Shown here: piece after piece, positions 1 to 7,376 of the stretch
Layout: each line of letters starts with the position of its first letter
How positions within the stretch are numbered: the first letter of the stretch is position 1
Position numbers and translations under genes: made by a program
DNA from: an uncultured Lachnospiraceae bacterium
Lineage (GTDB): Bacteria > Bacillota > Clostridia > Lachnospirales > Lachnospiraceae
NCBI GenBank assembly: GCA_910578795.1
Contig: CAJTSD010000047.1
Coordinates: 1 to 27,300, forward strand
Reading direction: 5' to 3'
Length of the DNA stretch: 27,300 nucleotides
The notes under the pieces: model-generated
Told to the model about the DNA's origin: nothing
Seen by the model: only the letters and a program-made list of their open reading frames with translations
Databases searched by the model: none

Positions 1-1
1 T

Positions 2-1279
2 TATGGTGATTCAAGTAGAAAAATCAGAACAGATGATTTGGGGAGTGTGAATGATCCGATATATGATACTGTTACGGTAGATGCCAATGGAGAAATTGTT
101 GGTGGTACCGGTGCCCAAATGAAATTTTTAGGAGCATCTGAAAAAGATCCTGCCAAAGCAGGAGATGCCGCAAGGGCACTGGAGAAACTTCAGTCAAAAA
201 AATTTGAGAAGTATCTTGAACATGATGCAAAGATTGATGTTCCGTCTGATCAGTATGACAAAATGATACAGGAGGCTGATGTAAAGATTGAAGGTTTATC
301 TCGTCAGTTGGAGAAACAAAAAAACGACGGGAATATAGAACAGGCAAAAAAGCTGCAAGAGAGAATCGACAAGCTGGAAAAAATAAGGAAGAATTTGCGA
401 AAAAGTTCTGTTTCGAGCGAGGAGGCTATATTTGCCCGTATGCATCCGGAGTTATCCACGGCAATAGATGTGGCAAAAATATCTCATAGGGCGGGAGTTC
501 AAACGGCAGAAACGGCAGTGATGATTCGCGGCAGTGTATCTATCGTTAAAAACCTGGTAGCTGTTTGTAAAGGGGAAACGGAACCTGATGATGCTGTGAT
601 GAATGTGGCGAAAGATACTGCAACAACTGCGATAGCAGGTTACGGAACAGGTTTTGTCGGCGCTTCTCTGAAAGGCGCTATGCAAAATTCTAAATCACAA
701 TATATACGGGCATTGTCAAAGACGAATATTGCAGGAACGCTTACTACAGTTGCAATTGTTGCGACAAAAACGCTTACACGATATTTAAAAGGTGAAATTG
801 ACGGTGTAGAGTGTCTTGAAACACTTGGAGAGCAGGGGACGGGAATGGTGTCTTCCGCAATGTTTTCCGTGGTGGGGCAGATGGCGATTCCTATTCCGGT
901 TGTCGGGGGACTGATAGGCGGAATGGTTGGTTATGCGCTGTCATCTGCTACATATGGAATATTAACAAATTCCCTAAAGGAAGAGAAATTTGCGCATGAG
1001 CAGAGAATACAGATTGAGGCAGTCTGTGAAGAACACATTAAGATGATTCGGGAATATCGGGCAGAGATGGAACGTATCATTCAGGAATATTTAATAGAAT
1101 CTATGGATATTTTCAGAGAATCATTTACAGGGATAAAAAATGCTTTGGCAATTGGCGATGTTGACTGGTTTATTGAAAGTACAAATACAATATCGGAAAA
1201 CTTTGGAAGAAAGGCATCGTTTTCCAGTATGGAAGATTTCAATACAAAAATGATAACAGGAAGTACATTTAAACTGTAA
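2..1279 (+). CDS. Glycine-rich, coiled-coil protein of unknown function (5' partial)
   Basis: The frame is open from base 2 with no stop. A TTG at 38 could start a 413-aa protein but has no convincing ribosome site, so I read this as the C-terminal part of a longer gene cut by the window edge. Counting from 38, residues about 64-125 are charged and heptad-like, a probable coiled coil. Residues about 155-250 are small-residue rich, with amphipathic to hydrophobic helices. Residues about 267-308 form a Gly/Ala/Val-rich hydrophobic stretch containing PIPVVGGLIGG, like a glycine-zipper membrane segment. The last 90 residues are a charged helical tail. No catalytic motif is visible. It is followed 15 bp downstream by a TerB-like gene in an apparent operon. 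The combination resembles a membrane-inserting or membrane-remodelling protein, but that is inference. Coding is certain; function is unknown. Confidence 0.85.
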   Translation, partial: YGDSSRKIRTDDLGSVNDPIYDTVTVDANGEIVGGTGAQMKFLGASEKDPAKAGDAARALEKLQSKKFEKYLEHDAKIDVPSDQYDKMIQEADVKIEGLSRQLEKQKNDGNIEQAKKLQERIDKLEKIRKNLRKSSVSSEEAIFARMHPELSTAIDVAKISHRAGVQTAETAVMIRGSVSIVKNLVAVCKGETEPDDAVMNVAKDTATTAIAGYGTGFVGASLKGAMQNSKSQYIRALSKTNIAGTLTTVAIVATKTLTRYLKGEIDGVECLETLGEQGTGMVSSAMFSVVGQMAIPIPVVGGLIGGMVGYALSSATYGILTNSLKEEKFAHEQRIQIEAVCEEHIKMIREYRAEMERIIQEYLIESMDIFRESFTGIKNALAIGDVDWFIESTNTISENFGRKASFSSMEDFNTKMITGSTFKL

Positions 1280-1294
1280 GGAGGCGAGAAAACA

Positions 1295-1846
1295 ATGTTT
1301 GGAAAGAAGAATGAAGAGGCTACATTGTATTACCTTTATATGATGGCGGACGGGGAGGTATCATACAGTGAAGAGAAAATTTTTGAAACGATATGTAAGG
1401 AATTGGAACTTAATCAGGATGAAAGAAATTCTGTGATTGAAAAGTGCAAAGAACTTGTGGGTGATTCAGCTGGTGTTTTTGACGTGATTGTTAAACAACA
1501 GATTGATGAGCAGGCAGGTCGGGAATGGTATGGATTGCGAGATGCATCCGTTTTAGCACGGATCGTATGGAATTTGGTAAATTTAGGATTTGCAGATTCT
1601 TTTTTTTCAGATGAGGAAAAGAAGATTGTTAATTATTTGAAAGAGAAATGGTCTGTAAATTTGGAAGTGTATCAGGAATTTGTTGATACTGCAAATACAA
1701 TATTAGCATTGACGGAGCAGAAGAAATGGATTGCATCAACATTTTCGAAAAGCAGTGCAAGAGACAAGCGGGAAAAAGATGTTGATGTTGAAATTGTACA
1801 ATTATTAAATGATGTCAAGTTGACGATTAAAGAATTAACAATGTAA
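1295..1846 (+). CDS. TerB-like helical protein
   Basis: This 183-aa protein begins with ATG behind a good AAGGAGG site, 15 bp after the previous gene. The N-terminal 60 residues match the TerB-type pattern: an early helix ending in MMADGEVSYSEEKIFETI, where the D-G-x-V-x-x-x-E segment is the acidic metal-binding-like signature of TerB/DjlA N-domain folds. A second acidic DEEKKIVNYL segment near residues 108-117 repeats the idea, as expected for the pseudo-duplicated all-helical TerB fold. The final 50 residues are charged helix. TerB domains are known from tellurite/stress and phage-defence gene neighbourhoods and are thought to sit at the membrane inner face, often with metal. It lies between two glycine-rich proteins and is probably co-transcribed with them. 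The domain call is from pattern recognition only. Confidence 0.8.
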   Translation: MFGKKNEEATLYYLYMMADGEVSYSEEKIFETICKELELNQDERNSVIEKCKELVGDSAGVFDVIVKQQIDEQAGREWYGLRDASVLARIVWNLVNLGFADSFFSDEEKKIVNYLKEKWSVNLEVYQEFVDTANTILALTEQKKWIASTFSKSSARDKREKDVDVEIVQLLNDVKLTIKELTM

Positions 1847-1861
1847 AAGGGGGATAAGATT

Positions 1862-2869
1862 ATGCCTATACCATTTTTGTTTATAGGAATCGGCGCAGCA
1901 GCAGGTGCCTTTGGCGTTGGAAAATCTGTTAAAGCGGGGATTGACCAAAAAGAGGCTAATAGAAAAAATGAAAGGGCTGATGAAATTATAAAGGATGCAT
2001 CTAAAAAGATTGAAACATGCCGCAAAAACTGCGGCTCCGCAATTGATAATCTAGGAAAATGCAAGATTCGAATTTTAGATGAAAGTATTAAACCGTTCAT
2101 TACAGAATTTGAAAAGCTTAATCATGTGGAATTATCTGAGTCAGGGGGACTTAATGAATTACAAAAGATGGTTTTAGATCAGAAAAAGTTTACGGAGCTA
2201 AAAGAGCTACAATCAATGGCAACATCAATGGCTGGAGGATTATTATCCGGCACAATGGCGGGTGCAATAACAGCTTTTGGGGCATATGGTGCGGCAGGAG
2301 CTTTGGCGACGGCATCGACAGGAACTGCCATTGCTACTTTGAGTGGCGCAGCGGCGACAAATGCAACACTTGCGTTTTTTGGAGGCGGATCATTAGCAGC
2401 CGGAGGATTGGGAATGGCTGGGGGAACGGCAGTTTTGGGCGGACTGGTTGCAGGACCTGCATTGGCTATATTAGGAGTTGTGGTAGGTGCGAAGGCATCC
2501 GCCAATCTTGATAAAGCGTATTCCAATCTTTCAAAGGCGAAAGAATATAGGGAGGAGATGGATGCGGCATCTTCATTATGTATCGGAATCAGAAAAAGAG
2601 CAGCTATGTTTTATCGATTTTTGGTTAATTTAAATTCGGTTTTTGAACCATTAATTTATGAGATGACTCAGATAATTTCAAGAAAAGGGACGGACTATAG
2701 AGTTTTTTCTGATGATGAGAAAAAAGTTGTAGCTGAAGCAATGGCAATGGCTGGAGCGGTAAAAGCGATTTTGGATACACCAATTTTGGATGATGAGGGA
2801 AATTTGACGCAGGAGTCTGATAAGATGGTTGAAATGATGCGTGAAAAACTTGGGGAAGTGATTGCGTAA
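1862..2869 (+). CDS. Glycine-zipper hydrophobic protein, unknown function
   Basis: A 335-aa protein with ATG 9 bp after an AAGGGGGAT site and only 15 bp after the TerB-like gene. The N-terminus (FLFIGIGAAAGAFGVGKSVKAG) is a glycine-rich hydrophobic helix and could be a membrane anchor. Residues 30-70 are charged helix, with CRKNCG near residues 57-62. Residues about 119-210 are almost entirely Gly/Ala/Thr/Val/Leu with repeated GxxxG and GGG spacing, typical of glycine-zipper segments that pack in or perforate membranes. The remaining 120 residues are helical and charged. No enzyme motif is seen. The stop codon overlaps the start of the next gene in the sequence TAATG, implying translational coupling. 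A membrane effector or channel is plausible inference; the family is not one I recognise. Confidence 0.85.
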   Translation: MPIPFLFIGIGAAAGAFGVGKSVKAGIDQKEANRKNERADEIIKDASKKIETCRKNCGSAIDNLGKCKIRILDESIKPFITEFEKLNHVELSESGGLNELQKMVLDQKKFTELKELQSMATSMAGGLLSGTMAGAITAFGAYGAAGALATASTGTAIATLSGAAATNATLAFFGGGSLAAGGLGMAGGTAVLGGLVAGPALAILGVVVGAKASANLDKAYSNLSKAKEYREEMDAASSLCIGIRKRAAMFYRFLVNLNSVFEPLIYEMTQIISRKGTDYRVFSDDEKKVVAEAMAMAGAVKAILDTPILDDEGNLTQESDKMVEMMREKLGEVIA

Positions 2870-3135
2870 TGTTTTCGTGTACGAGGTGTGGACTCTGCTG
2901 CAAGAATATTCATGAAATACCTGAGTTGGCTGATTTTCATACAGGAAACGGAATATGCATCCATTTGTCTGATGATAATCTGTGTAATATATATTCAACT
3001 AGACCGAATATCTGTAATGTTGAAAAAATGTATGAGTTATATTATGTAAACATGATGTCTAAGGCAGAATATGAAAAAAAGAACTTGGAAGGTTGTAAAG
3101 CATTACAAAATAGGCAAAAACAGAAACACTTATAA
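2869..3135 (+). CDS. YkgJ-type CxxCxxCC cysteine-cluster protein
   Basis: An 88-aa protein whose ATG overlaps the preceding stop by one base. The N-terminus carries C4-x2-C7-G-x-C10-C11, followed by C30, C39 (LCNIY) and a conserved RPNIC with C49. This is the layout of the zinc/iron-chelating YkgJ-type family, thought to bind a metal or Fe-S cluster. The known members range from about 80 to 250 aa, so this is a minimal version. The biochemical role of the family is largely unknown. Tight coupling to a glycine-zipper protein suggests a maturation, metal-delivery or redox-sensing function for that partner. It ends the module: the next 282 bp hold no gene and no clear terminator. Confidence 0.88.
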   Translation: MFSCTRCGLCCKNIHEIPELADFHTGNGICIHLSDDNLCNIYSTRPNICNVEKMYELYYVNMMSKAEYEKKNLEGCKALQNRQKQKHL

Positions 3136-3331
3136 ATTTTCCTGTGTTGTCACTTTTAGTGCAAACCTTTCGCTTAAGTTTTTCTGATTTGAATGTGAAT
3201 CCATTATTTAAGTGCTTCGCAGTTTAAAGTGTGGATCGTTAATTTTTGAGGAGATAAGCGGCTCATCTCATTATCTTACTATATGATTGAAGAAAGGAAT
3301 AAATTTTATAATTAAGAAAAATTAGATAAAT

Positions 3332-3408
3332 AATTAATTGTGTTGCAATAACTTTACGAATTTAGTGTCAATTTATTAGGTATATGATCAAGTAAAAAAC
3401 ATAGGAGG
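3332..3408 (+). promoter_or_regulatory. Conserved promoter/leader segment, copy 1
   Basis: These 77 bases align without gaps to 9064-9140, with 60 of 77 identical by hand count; the last 46 bases (from TAGTGTCA to AGGAGG) match at 40 of 46. Both copies end at the ribosome site of the downstream gene. A possible -35 TTGCAA lies at 3343-3348, with a poor -10 (TGTCAA) 17 bp on. The highest conservation is downstream of that, around TTTATTAGGTAT and the AAGTAAAAA run. The rest of 3136-3331 shows no gene or clear hairpin. Confidence 0.6.
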
Positions 3409-3417
3409 GAGAATAGG

Positions 3418-3924
3418 ATGAGAAAATATCATTTTGAACAGGGAGATGTTATAAAAATGCAAAGCATATGGACGCATATTGCCAGTTTTCCAATATGGCA
3501 TTATGGTGTTGTTGTAGAAGATGACCAAGTGATACATTTTAATATGAATGTGGAAGTTTTGGCAATGAGCATTATAAAAACAGATATGGAAACATTTTTA
3601 GGAGGAGGGAGCCAATTGCAAAAATGTTTTATCTCAGATATTCATAGCAGTTATACGCCAAAGGAAATTGTTAAACGTGCGTATAGTGTTCTTGGAACAG
3701 ATTTTGGAGGATATAACGTGATGACAAATAATTGTGAACATTTTGCAAATTGGTGTGCATCAGGTGAAAAATTTAGCAATCAGGTTCCTTTTTTAGAGGA
3801 CGGTCATTCTTTTGGCGAAAAATGTATAGAAAATTTAGCAGATAATATGTTGGGAAAACCGTTAAACTTTATAATTAATAAATTAGAAGACATAGTAGAT
3901 TTTTGCGATGAATGGGATTTGTGA
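3418..3924 (+). CDS. LRAT/NC-domain papain-like protein
   Basis: A 168-aa protein starting at ATG behind AGGAGG, directly downstream of a leader shared with the redox operon at 9147. It shows the hallmarks of the LRAT/NlpC-P60-related NC domain, the circularly permuted papain fold: an N-terminal F-x-x-G-D strand start, H28 in WHYGVVV, a second H40 in DDQVIHF, and the catalytic Cys motif NNCEHFANWC with C106, followed by a short helix. Eukaryotic members are acyltransferases or phospholipases using this Cys-His pair; bacterial members are poorly characterised. The last 45 residues are helical and hydrophilic. No signal peptide is present, so it is probably cytosolic or membrane-peripheral. It stands alone, with a 40-aa ORF and a terminator after it. 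The fold assignment is good; the substrate is unknown. Confidence 0.87.
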   Translation: MRKYHFEQGDVIKMQSIWTHIASFPIWHYGVVVEDDQVIHFNMNVEVLAMSIIKTDMETFLGGGSQLQKCFISDIHSSYTPKEIVKRAYSVLGTDFGGYNVMTNNCEHFANWCASGEKFSNQVPFLEDGHSFGEKCIENLADNMLGKPLNFIINKLEDIVDFCDEWDL

Positions 3925-3967
3925 TAAATTTCTGTCTACTACTTTATAATATGAGCAAGGTGATTGT

Positions 3968-4090
3968 ATGACAGGTAAAGAGGTAATTTGCCTTATTCAG
4001 AAATTGGAATCTGAGGGGATGACAGTTGAAAAAAATATTGAGATTATAAAATATGTTGAAACGACTGAACCGAAAATAGAAACGAAATAA
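3968..4090 (+). CDS. Small protein of 40 residues
   Basis: A short ORF starts at ATG with AAGGTG five bases upstream and ends in TAA. The product is MTGKEVICLI followed by a charged helical stretch and an ETTEPKIETK tail. It starts 43 bp after the LRAT-like gene and is followed by a rho-independent terminator at 4124-4166, so it is probably the last gene of that transcript. Short proteins opening with MTGKE are, from memory, common in Lachnospiraceae, with no known role. Supported by the ribosome site and position rather than by recognised homology. Confidence 0.5.
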   Translation: MTGKEVICLIQKLESEGMTVEKNIEIIKYVETTEPKIETK

Positions 4091-4123
4091 ATTATGCAAA
4101 AGAAGCGAACTATGAACCTAAGG

Positions 4124-4166
4124 GATGTAAGGTCTTATTTGAAAAGTAGGACTTTACATCTTTTTT
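4124..4166 (+). terminator. Rho-independent terminator
   Basis: An 11-bp stem (4124-4134 GATGTAAGGTC with 4150-4160, one G-T wobble) encloses a 15-nt loop and is followed at once by TTTTTTG. It closes the LRAT-like gene plus 40-aa ORF transcript. Confidence 0.85.
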
Positions 4167-4212
4167 GTTTGCAAAGAAGCATATGGAAAGGCAGGTGACA
4201 TGACAGGGTTAA

Positions 4213-4395
4213 AAATTTATATTTTATTTTTCCGATAGACAGAGGGTTGTCCATGCGTTTTGTTATAATTTGTTTATCAAACAAAAGCTTCGTAATTTAC
4301 CAAGTGCGGATGAAAAGGATAAACGTGCTCATGCGGGGGTGATTATTTATGAAGTGATTTGGATAATGGTGCAAATTCAGAATGAGAATGAATGA
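4213..4395 (+). pseudogene. Possible decayed ORF (about 60 codons), with an overlapping extended -10
   Basis: The gap 4091-4412 holds a terminator and then this frame, open from 4213 to the TGA at 4393-4395. The translation (FSDRQRVVHAFCYN, then LRNLPSADEKDKR) looks protein-like but has no convincing start or ribosome site. It weakly recalls the core of HigB/Gp49-type toxins, which have a hydrophobic strand, then a lysine-rich segment, then a helix; that is a guess. A TGTTATAAT extended -10 at 4261-4269 lies inside it and could drive the next gene, which would leave this frame untranslated. Whether remnant or chance ORF is unresolved. Confidence 0.25.
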
Positions 4396-4412
4396 TAGGA
4401 GGATGAAAGACT

Positions 4413-5786
4413 ATGTTAAAGGTGGTGTATTCGCCTGAATATGAAGCGAAGAAAGAGGTTGAATTGCCAAAAGAACTGAGGGAAGCGGCATATATGATAG
4501 GAGGGGGAGCACTGGCAGCAACAATAACAGCGAATAGAAAGAGATTACTTGGAGAAGCAGGAGAACATCCGAAAACAGAACCACAGGCAGAACCGTGTAC
4601 ATCAGTAAATGCAAATTCGGGAAACGAATTGATGATTGACGAAGCTGATGTGAAAACAATTTTGGATGAATGGCTGTTAGTGGCAGTTCAGTGTGATGAA
4701 AAAGATTCAGCAGCGCTACAGGCTAAATGTGCAGATGAACTGTATTCCTTTGTTGTGAATAATTTGGCAATGAATGTGGAATTGGAAGATGTCTTCGCAG
4801 ATAGGGCAATGCGTCAAATTCATATGGCAGCTGCAAGTATTGCAAAGGAGATGTTTGGCAGGAACAGGGAGCTCTGTAAAATTATCAGGGATACGGATGG
4901 TATTGTGGAGCAATTCAAAGAGGCATTGCTAATCTGCGGTGCATCAATCAACACCAACAAAACAATCTTAGAGGAATGGCTGTTAGTGGCAGTTCAGTGT
5001 GATGAAAAAGATATAGCGATGTTACAGAATCGGTGCGCGGATGAATTGTATACACTTGTTGTGAATAATTTGACAACGGATGATGAGCTGGCAGGCGTTT
5101 TCGCAGATATGACGGCGCCTCAAATCCGTGCCACAACTGCATATATTGCAAAGGAGATGTTTGGCATGAATATGGAGCTTCACAGTACGATTATCAGGAA
5201 TACAGACAGTATTGTGGAACAGTTCGAAAAGGCATTGTGGCGCTATGACGAATCGACCAACAACAACGAATTTTTGGAAAAAACAGTTTTTAACAAGCTG
5301 GTTGAAGCGGCTAAAAAGGACGATACCGCCCAAAGTCATGATAAAAATACCATCTATCACTTTATTAACAGCATTCTATTGTATATTGCTAAGAATGTAA
5401 ACGATGAAAATGATGACTATGAAGGTGTAACGGTACGTGACGTTGTGACGTACGATGCGAGCAATGAGGTTTATAAATTGGTAGATTGTGCAAAATGGGT
5501 AGTTGAACAAGTGTTTGAAGGCAATGATGAACTCATGGAAGTGATAGAATCATGCACTGACGCTGCGGAACAGTTCGAAGCAATATACGAAAAATATGAA
5601 CTGGATGGTTATGAAGTGGATATTGATATGCGTTTGATTCGTTTTGCATATGCGGAACTGGTAGCTGCGATTAGTAACGCAAAATCGGCAACATCATTGC
5701 CTTACGTAAAATCGACAATACCATTGATTAAGTCAATGAACGCGGCAACGCTTACGGCAATGAAAGTTCAGGAACGAATATTGTGA
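4413..5786 (+). CDS. Repeat-containing protein of unknown function (457 aa)
   Basis: ATG follows AGGAGG at a good distance. The first 60 residues include a short apolar stretch (AAYMIGGGALAATITA), not a clean signal peptide. Residues 81-172 and 183-275 are two tandem copies of a helical unit, each opening with an EWLLVAVQCDEKD motif, carrying ADELY, VVNNL and IAKEMFG at the same offsets, and ending IVEQF. The copies are one residue different in length. A third, much diverged unit seems to occupy about residues 283-395 (FLEKTVFNKLVEAA, then DAAEQFEAIYEKY). The tail is helical. The protein is acidic and mostly alpha-helical, as in scaffold or solenoid proteins. No catalytic motif is visible. 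It is separated by 67 bp from the zinc-ribbon gene downstream and may be co-transcribed with it. The family is not recognised. Confidence 0.85.
   Translation: MLKVVYSPEYEAKKEVELPKELREAAYMIGGGALAATITANRKRLLGEAGEHPKTEPQAEPCTSVNANSGNELMIDEADVKTILDEWLLVAVQCDEKDSAALQAKCADELYSFVVNNLAMNVELEDVFADRAMRQIHMAAASIAKEMFGRNRELCKIIRDTDGIVEQFKEALLICGASINTNKTILEEWLLVAVQCDEKDIAMLQNRCADELYTLVVNNLTTDDELAGVFADMTAPQIRATTAYIAKEMFGMNMELHSTIIRNTDSIVEQFEKALWRYDESTNNNEFLEKTVFNKLVEAAKKDDTAQSHDKNTIYHFINSILLYIAKNVNDENDDYEGVTVRDVVTYDASNEVYKLVDCAKWVVEQVFEGNDELMEVIESCTDAAEQFEAIYEKYELDGYEVDIDMRLIRFAYAELVAAISNAKSATSLPYVKSTIPLIKSMNAATLTAMKVQERIL
4653..5237 (+). repeat. Tandem intragenic duplication, 306-bp period
   Basis: Unit 1 is 4653-4928 and unit 2 is 4959-5237. 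They keep an exact 306-bp offset from AAAACAAT through GCAAAGGAGATGTTTGGCA, then shift by one codon. Nucleotide identity is very high at the 5' end (for example a long run from TGGCTGTTAG shared at 4671 and 4977) and falls in the middle, which suggests a fairly recent duplication or gene conversion followed by divergence. Confidence 0.85.
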
Positions 5787-5853
5787 TTGATAGACAAGCA
5801 TTGGCTTAAAGCAGCGAAACGAAAGCTTTTGAGAAGGGAAAGGGAGAAGTGCG

Positions 5854-7359
5854 ATGATTTGTTCAAACTGTGGAAAAGAAACGGCGGATACGTCGGAAAA
5901 GTGTCCTTATTGCGGGAATGATTTGAATGGGACGCAGGCGGCGGAGGCGACGGGAGCTGATGCGAAACGCTTCTGCGCCGAGTGCGGTGCGCCGCTGCGG
6001 GAGCATTTGATGTACTGCACAAAATGCGGTTTAAAAATCAAACGGGAAACAGGAAATGCGAATGTGCAGAATGGTCAAACGGCAGCAGTGCAGGGGACGG
6101 TATTGCAGAGCGTTTCAACACCGAACCCGCAGGCACGCACGCCGCGAAAGACTGACAGGACGAAAATCGGAATGCGGCAAAAGGGGATTTTGGCTGCGGT
6201 GGTCTGCGTCATTGTGATTGGAATTGCCGTTGTGGCTTTTTGGAAGGTGCATTCCACGCGGCAGGCGCAGGCAGTGCAGGAGACGGAAGATTTTGGCTTT
6301 TTTGCCGATTTAGATGATTCAGAACTGGAGCCACAGCCGACGGAGGCGCTGCCGCATGAACAGCCGCAGGAAACGCAGCCTCTATCGGCGGCGCCGTTTC
6401 GGATGGACGTAGCGGAAAATTCGGCGGAAAGGGTAGAAAATGAAACGCCAAAACAGCCTGAAACCATACAGCTTGATTCCCGCTACATACGCAGTATTGA
6501 GGCGACATCGGAGCTGACGGATTCCGCAAAAACATATCAGGCAGGGGATGTGCTTGACGGCAACCGGGAAACGTGTTGGTGCGAGGGTGTAAGCGGTACG
6601 GGAGCGGGGCAAAGGCTTGTGATTGAATTCACACAGCCTGTAGTTCTGACAGAGGTCGCGTTTTTAAACGGTTATATGAAAAACGAAACGGTTTATTATA
6701 ATAACGGAAAAATAAAGAGCGCGGAGCTGGAAACGGAAGAGGGACGTTTTGAGGCGGCGTTTACGGACTGGCAGTATGAGGAGATTGCGAATGATTTGTA
6801 CAGTGACCGTTTTTCATTTGACGAACCTGTGGAAACGCAGTTTTTATCGGTGATGATTTTGGATGCAAAGGAAGGGGCAAAGTATGAGGATACCTGCCTG
6901 ACGGAGTTGGTGCTGTGGGGTTATGTGGAAGAGGCGAAACAGGCGGCATCGGATTACATTGCGCTATATAATAATCTGCGTGTTCAGGTTGCTGACGCAT
7001 ATGGAAGCGACTGTGAATATGCGCTTTATGACATGGATCATGACGATACGGTAGAACTCATTGTATCATGGGGAACCTGCGATGCGGATTGGACGAATAC
7101 AGTGTATACGGTGACGGGGAACGGGCAGCTTGTAGAAGTCGGCGCATTTTACGGCGCGGTGTCTTTGTATGCCGCAGAAAACGGGGACGGTATTTATTCT
7201 GTGTACGGGCATGCGGGGTATCAGCAGGTGGAATGGGTGACAAAAAACGGCGATGCGCTTTCGGTGGAGTCAATCCTGTCAGGGGAAATAGAGAAGGATT
7301 ACGAGAATGACAGTCCGATTCTGCTGGTTGGGATTGATGAGGTAATTGCGAAGGATTAA
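5854..7359 (+). CDS. Zinc-ribbon membrane protein with extracellular NADase-type/discoidin-like domain
   Basis: A 501-aa protein with AAAGGGAGAAG upstream of its ATG. The N-terminus has two zinc ribbons: C3-x2-C6 with C17-x2-C20, and C41-x2-C44 with C55-x2-C58. One transmembrane helix spans about residues 111-130 (GILAAVVCVIVIGIAVVAFW), preceded by basic residues, so the ribbons are cytoplasmic and the remainder outside. After a Glu/Pro/Gln-rich linker, residues about 205-358 form a beta-rich domain with DVLDGNRETCWCEG and LVIEFTQPVVLTEV, the pattern of the F5/8-type (discoidin-like) NADase-type glycan-binding domain. The final 135 residues contain ALYDMDHDDTVELIV, a DxDxD-like motif common in clostridial surface proteins. 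The next membrane-protein gene follows by 17 bp. The role may be surface sensing or glycan binding; this is inference from architecture. Confidence 0.85.
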   Translation: MICSNCGKETADTSEKCPYCGNDLNGTQAAEATGADAKRFCAECGAPLREHLMYCTKCGLKIKRETGNANVQNGQTAAVQGTVLQSVSTPNPQARTPRKTDRTKIGMRQKGILAAVVCVIVIGIAVVAFWKVHSTRQAQAVQETEDFGFFADLDDSELEPQPTEALPHEQPQETQPLSAAPFRMDVAENSAERVENETPKQPETIQLDSRYIRSIEATSELTDSAKTYQAGDVLDGNRETCWCEGVSGTGAGQRLVIEFTQPVVLTEVAFLNGYMKNETVYYNNGKIKSAELETEEGRFEAAFTDWQYEEIANDLYSDRFSFDEPVETQFLSVMILDAKEGAKYEDTCLTELVLWGYVEEAKQAASDYIALYNNLRVQVADAYGSDCEYALYDMDHDDTVELIVSWGTCDADWTNTVYTVTGNGQLVEVGAFYGAVSLYAAENGDGIYSVYGHAGYQQVEWVTKNGDALSVESILSGEIEKDYENDSPILLVGIDEVIAKD

Positions 7360-7376
7360 GGGGGGAGAGGGATTAT

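Noticed and set aside
2179..2526. Proline/alanine-rich minus-strand frame
   Set aside because: Mirror of the Gly/Ala-rich glycine-zipper coding region; no ribosome site.
3136..3331. Terminator or small gene after the cysteine-cluster gene
   Set aside because: Only a weak CACT/AGTG hairpin and no frame with a ribosome site.
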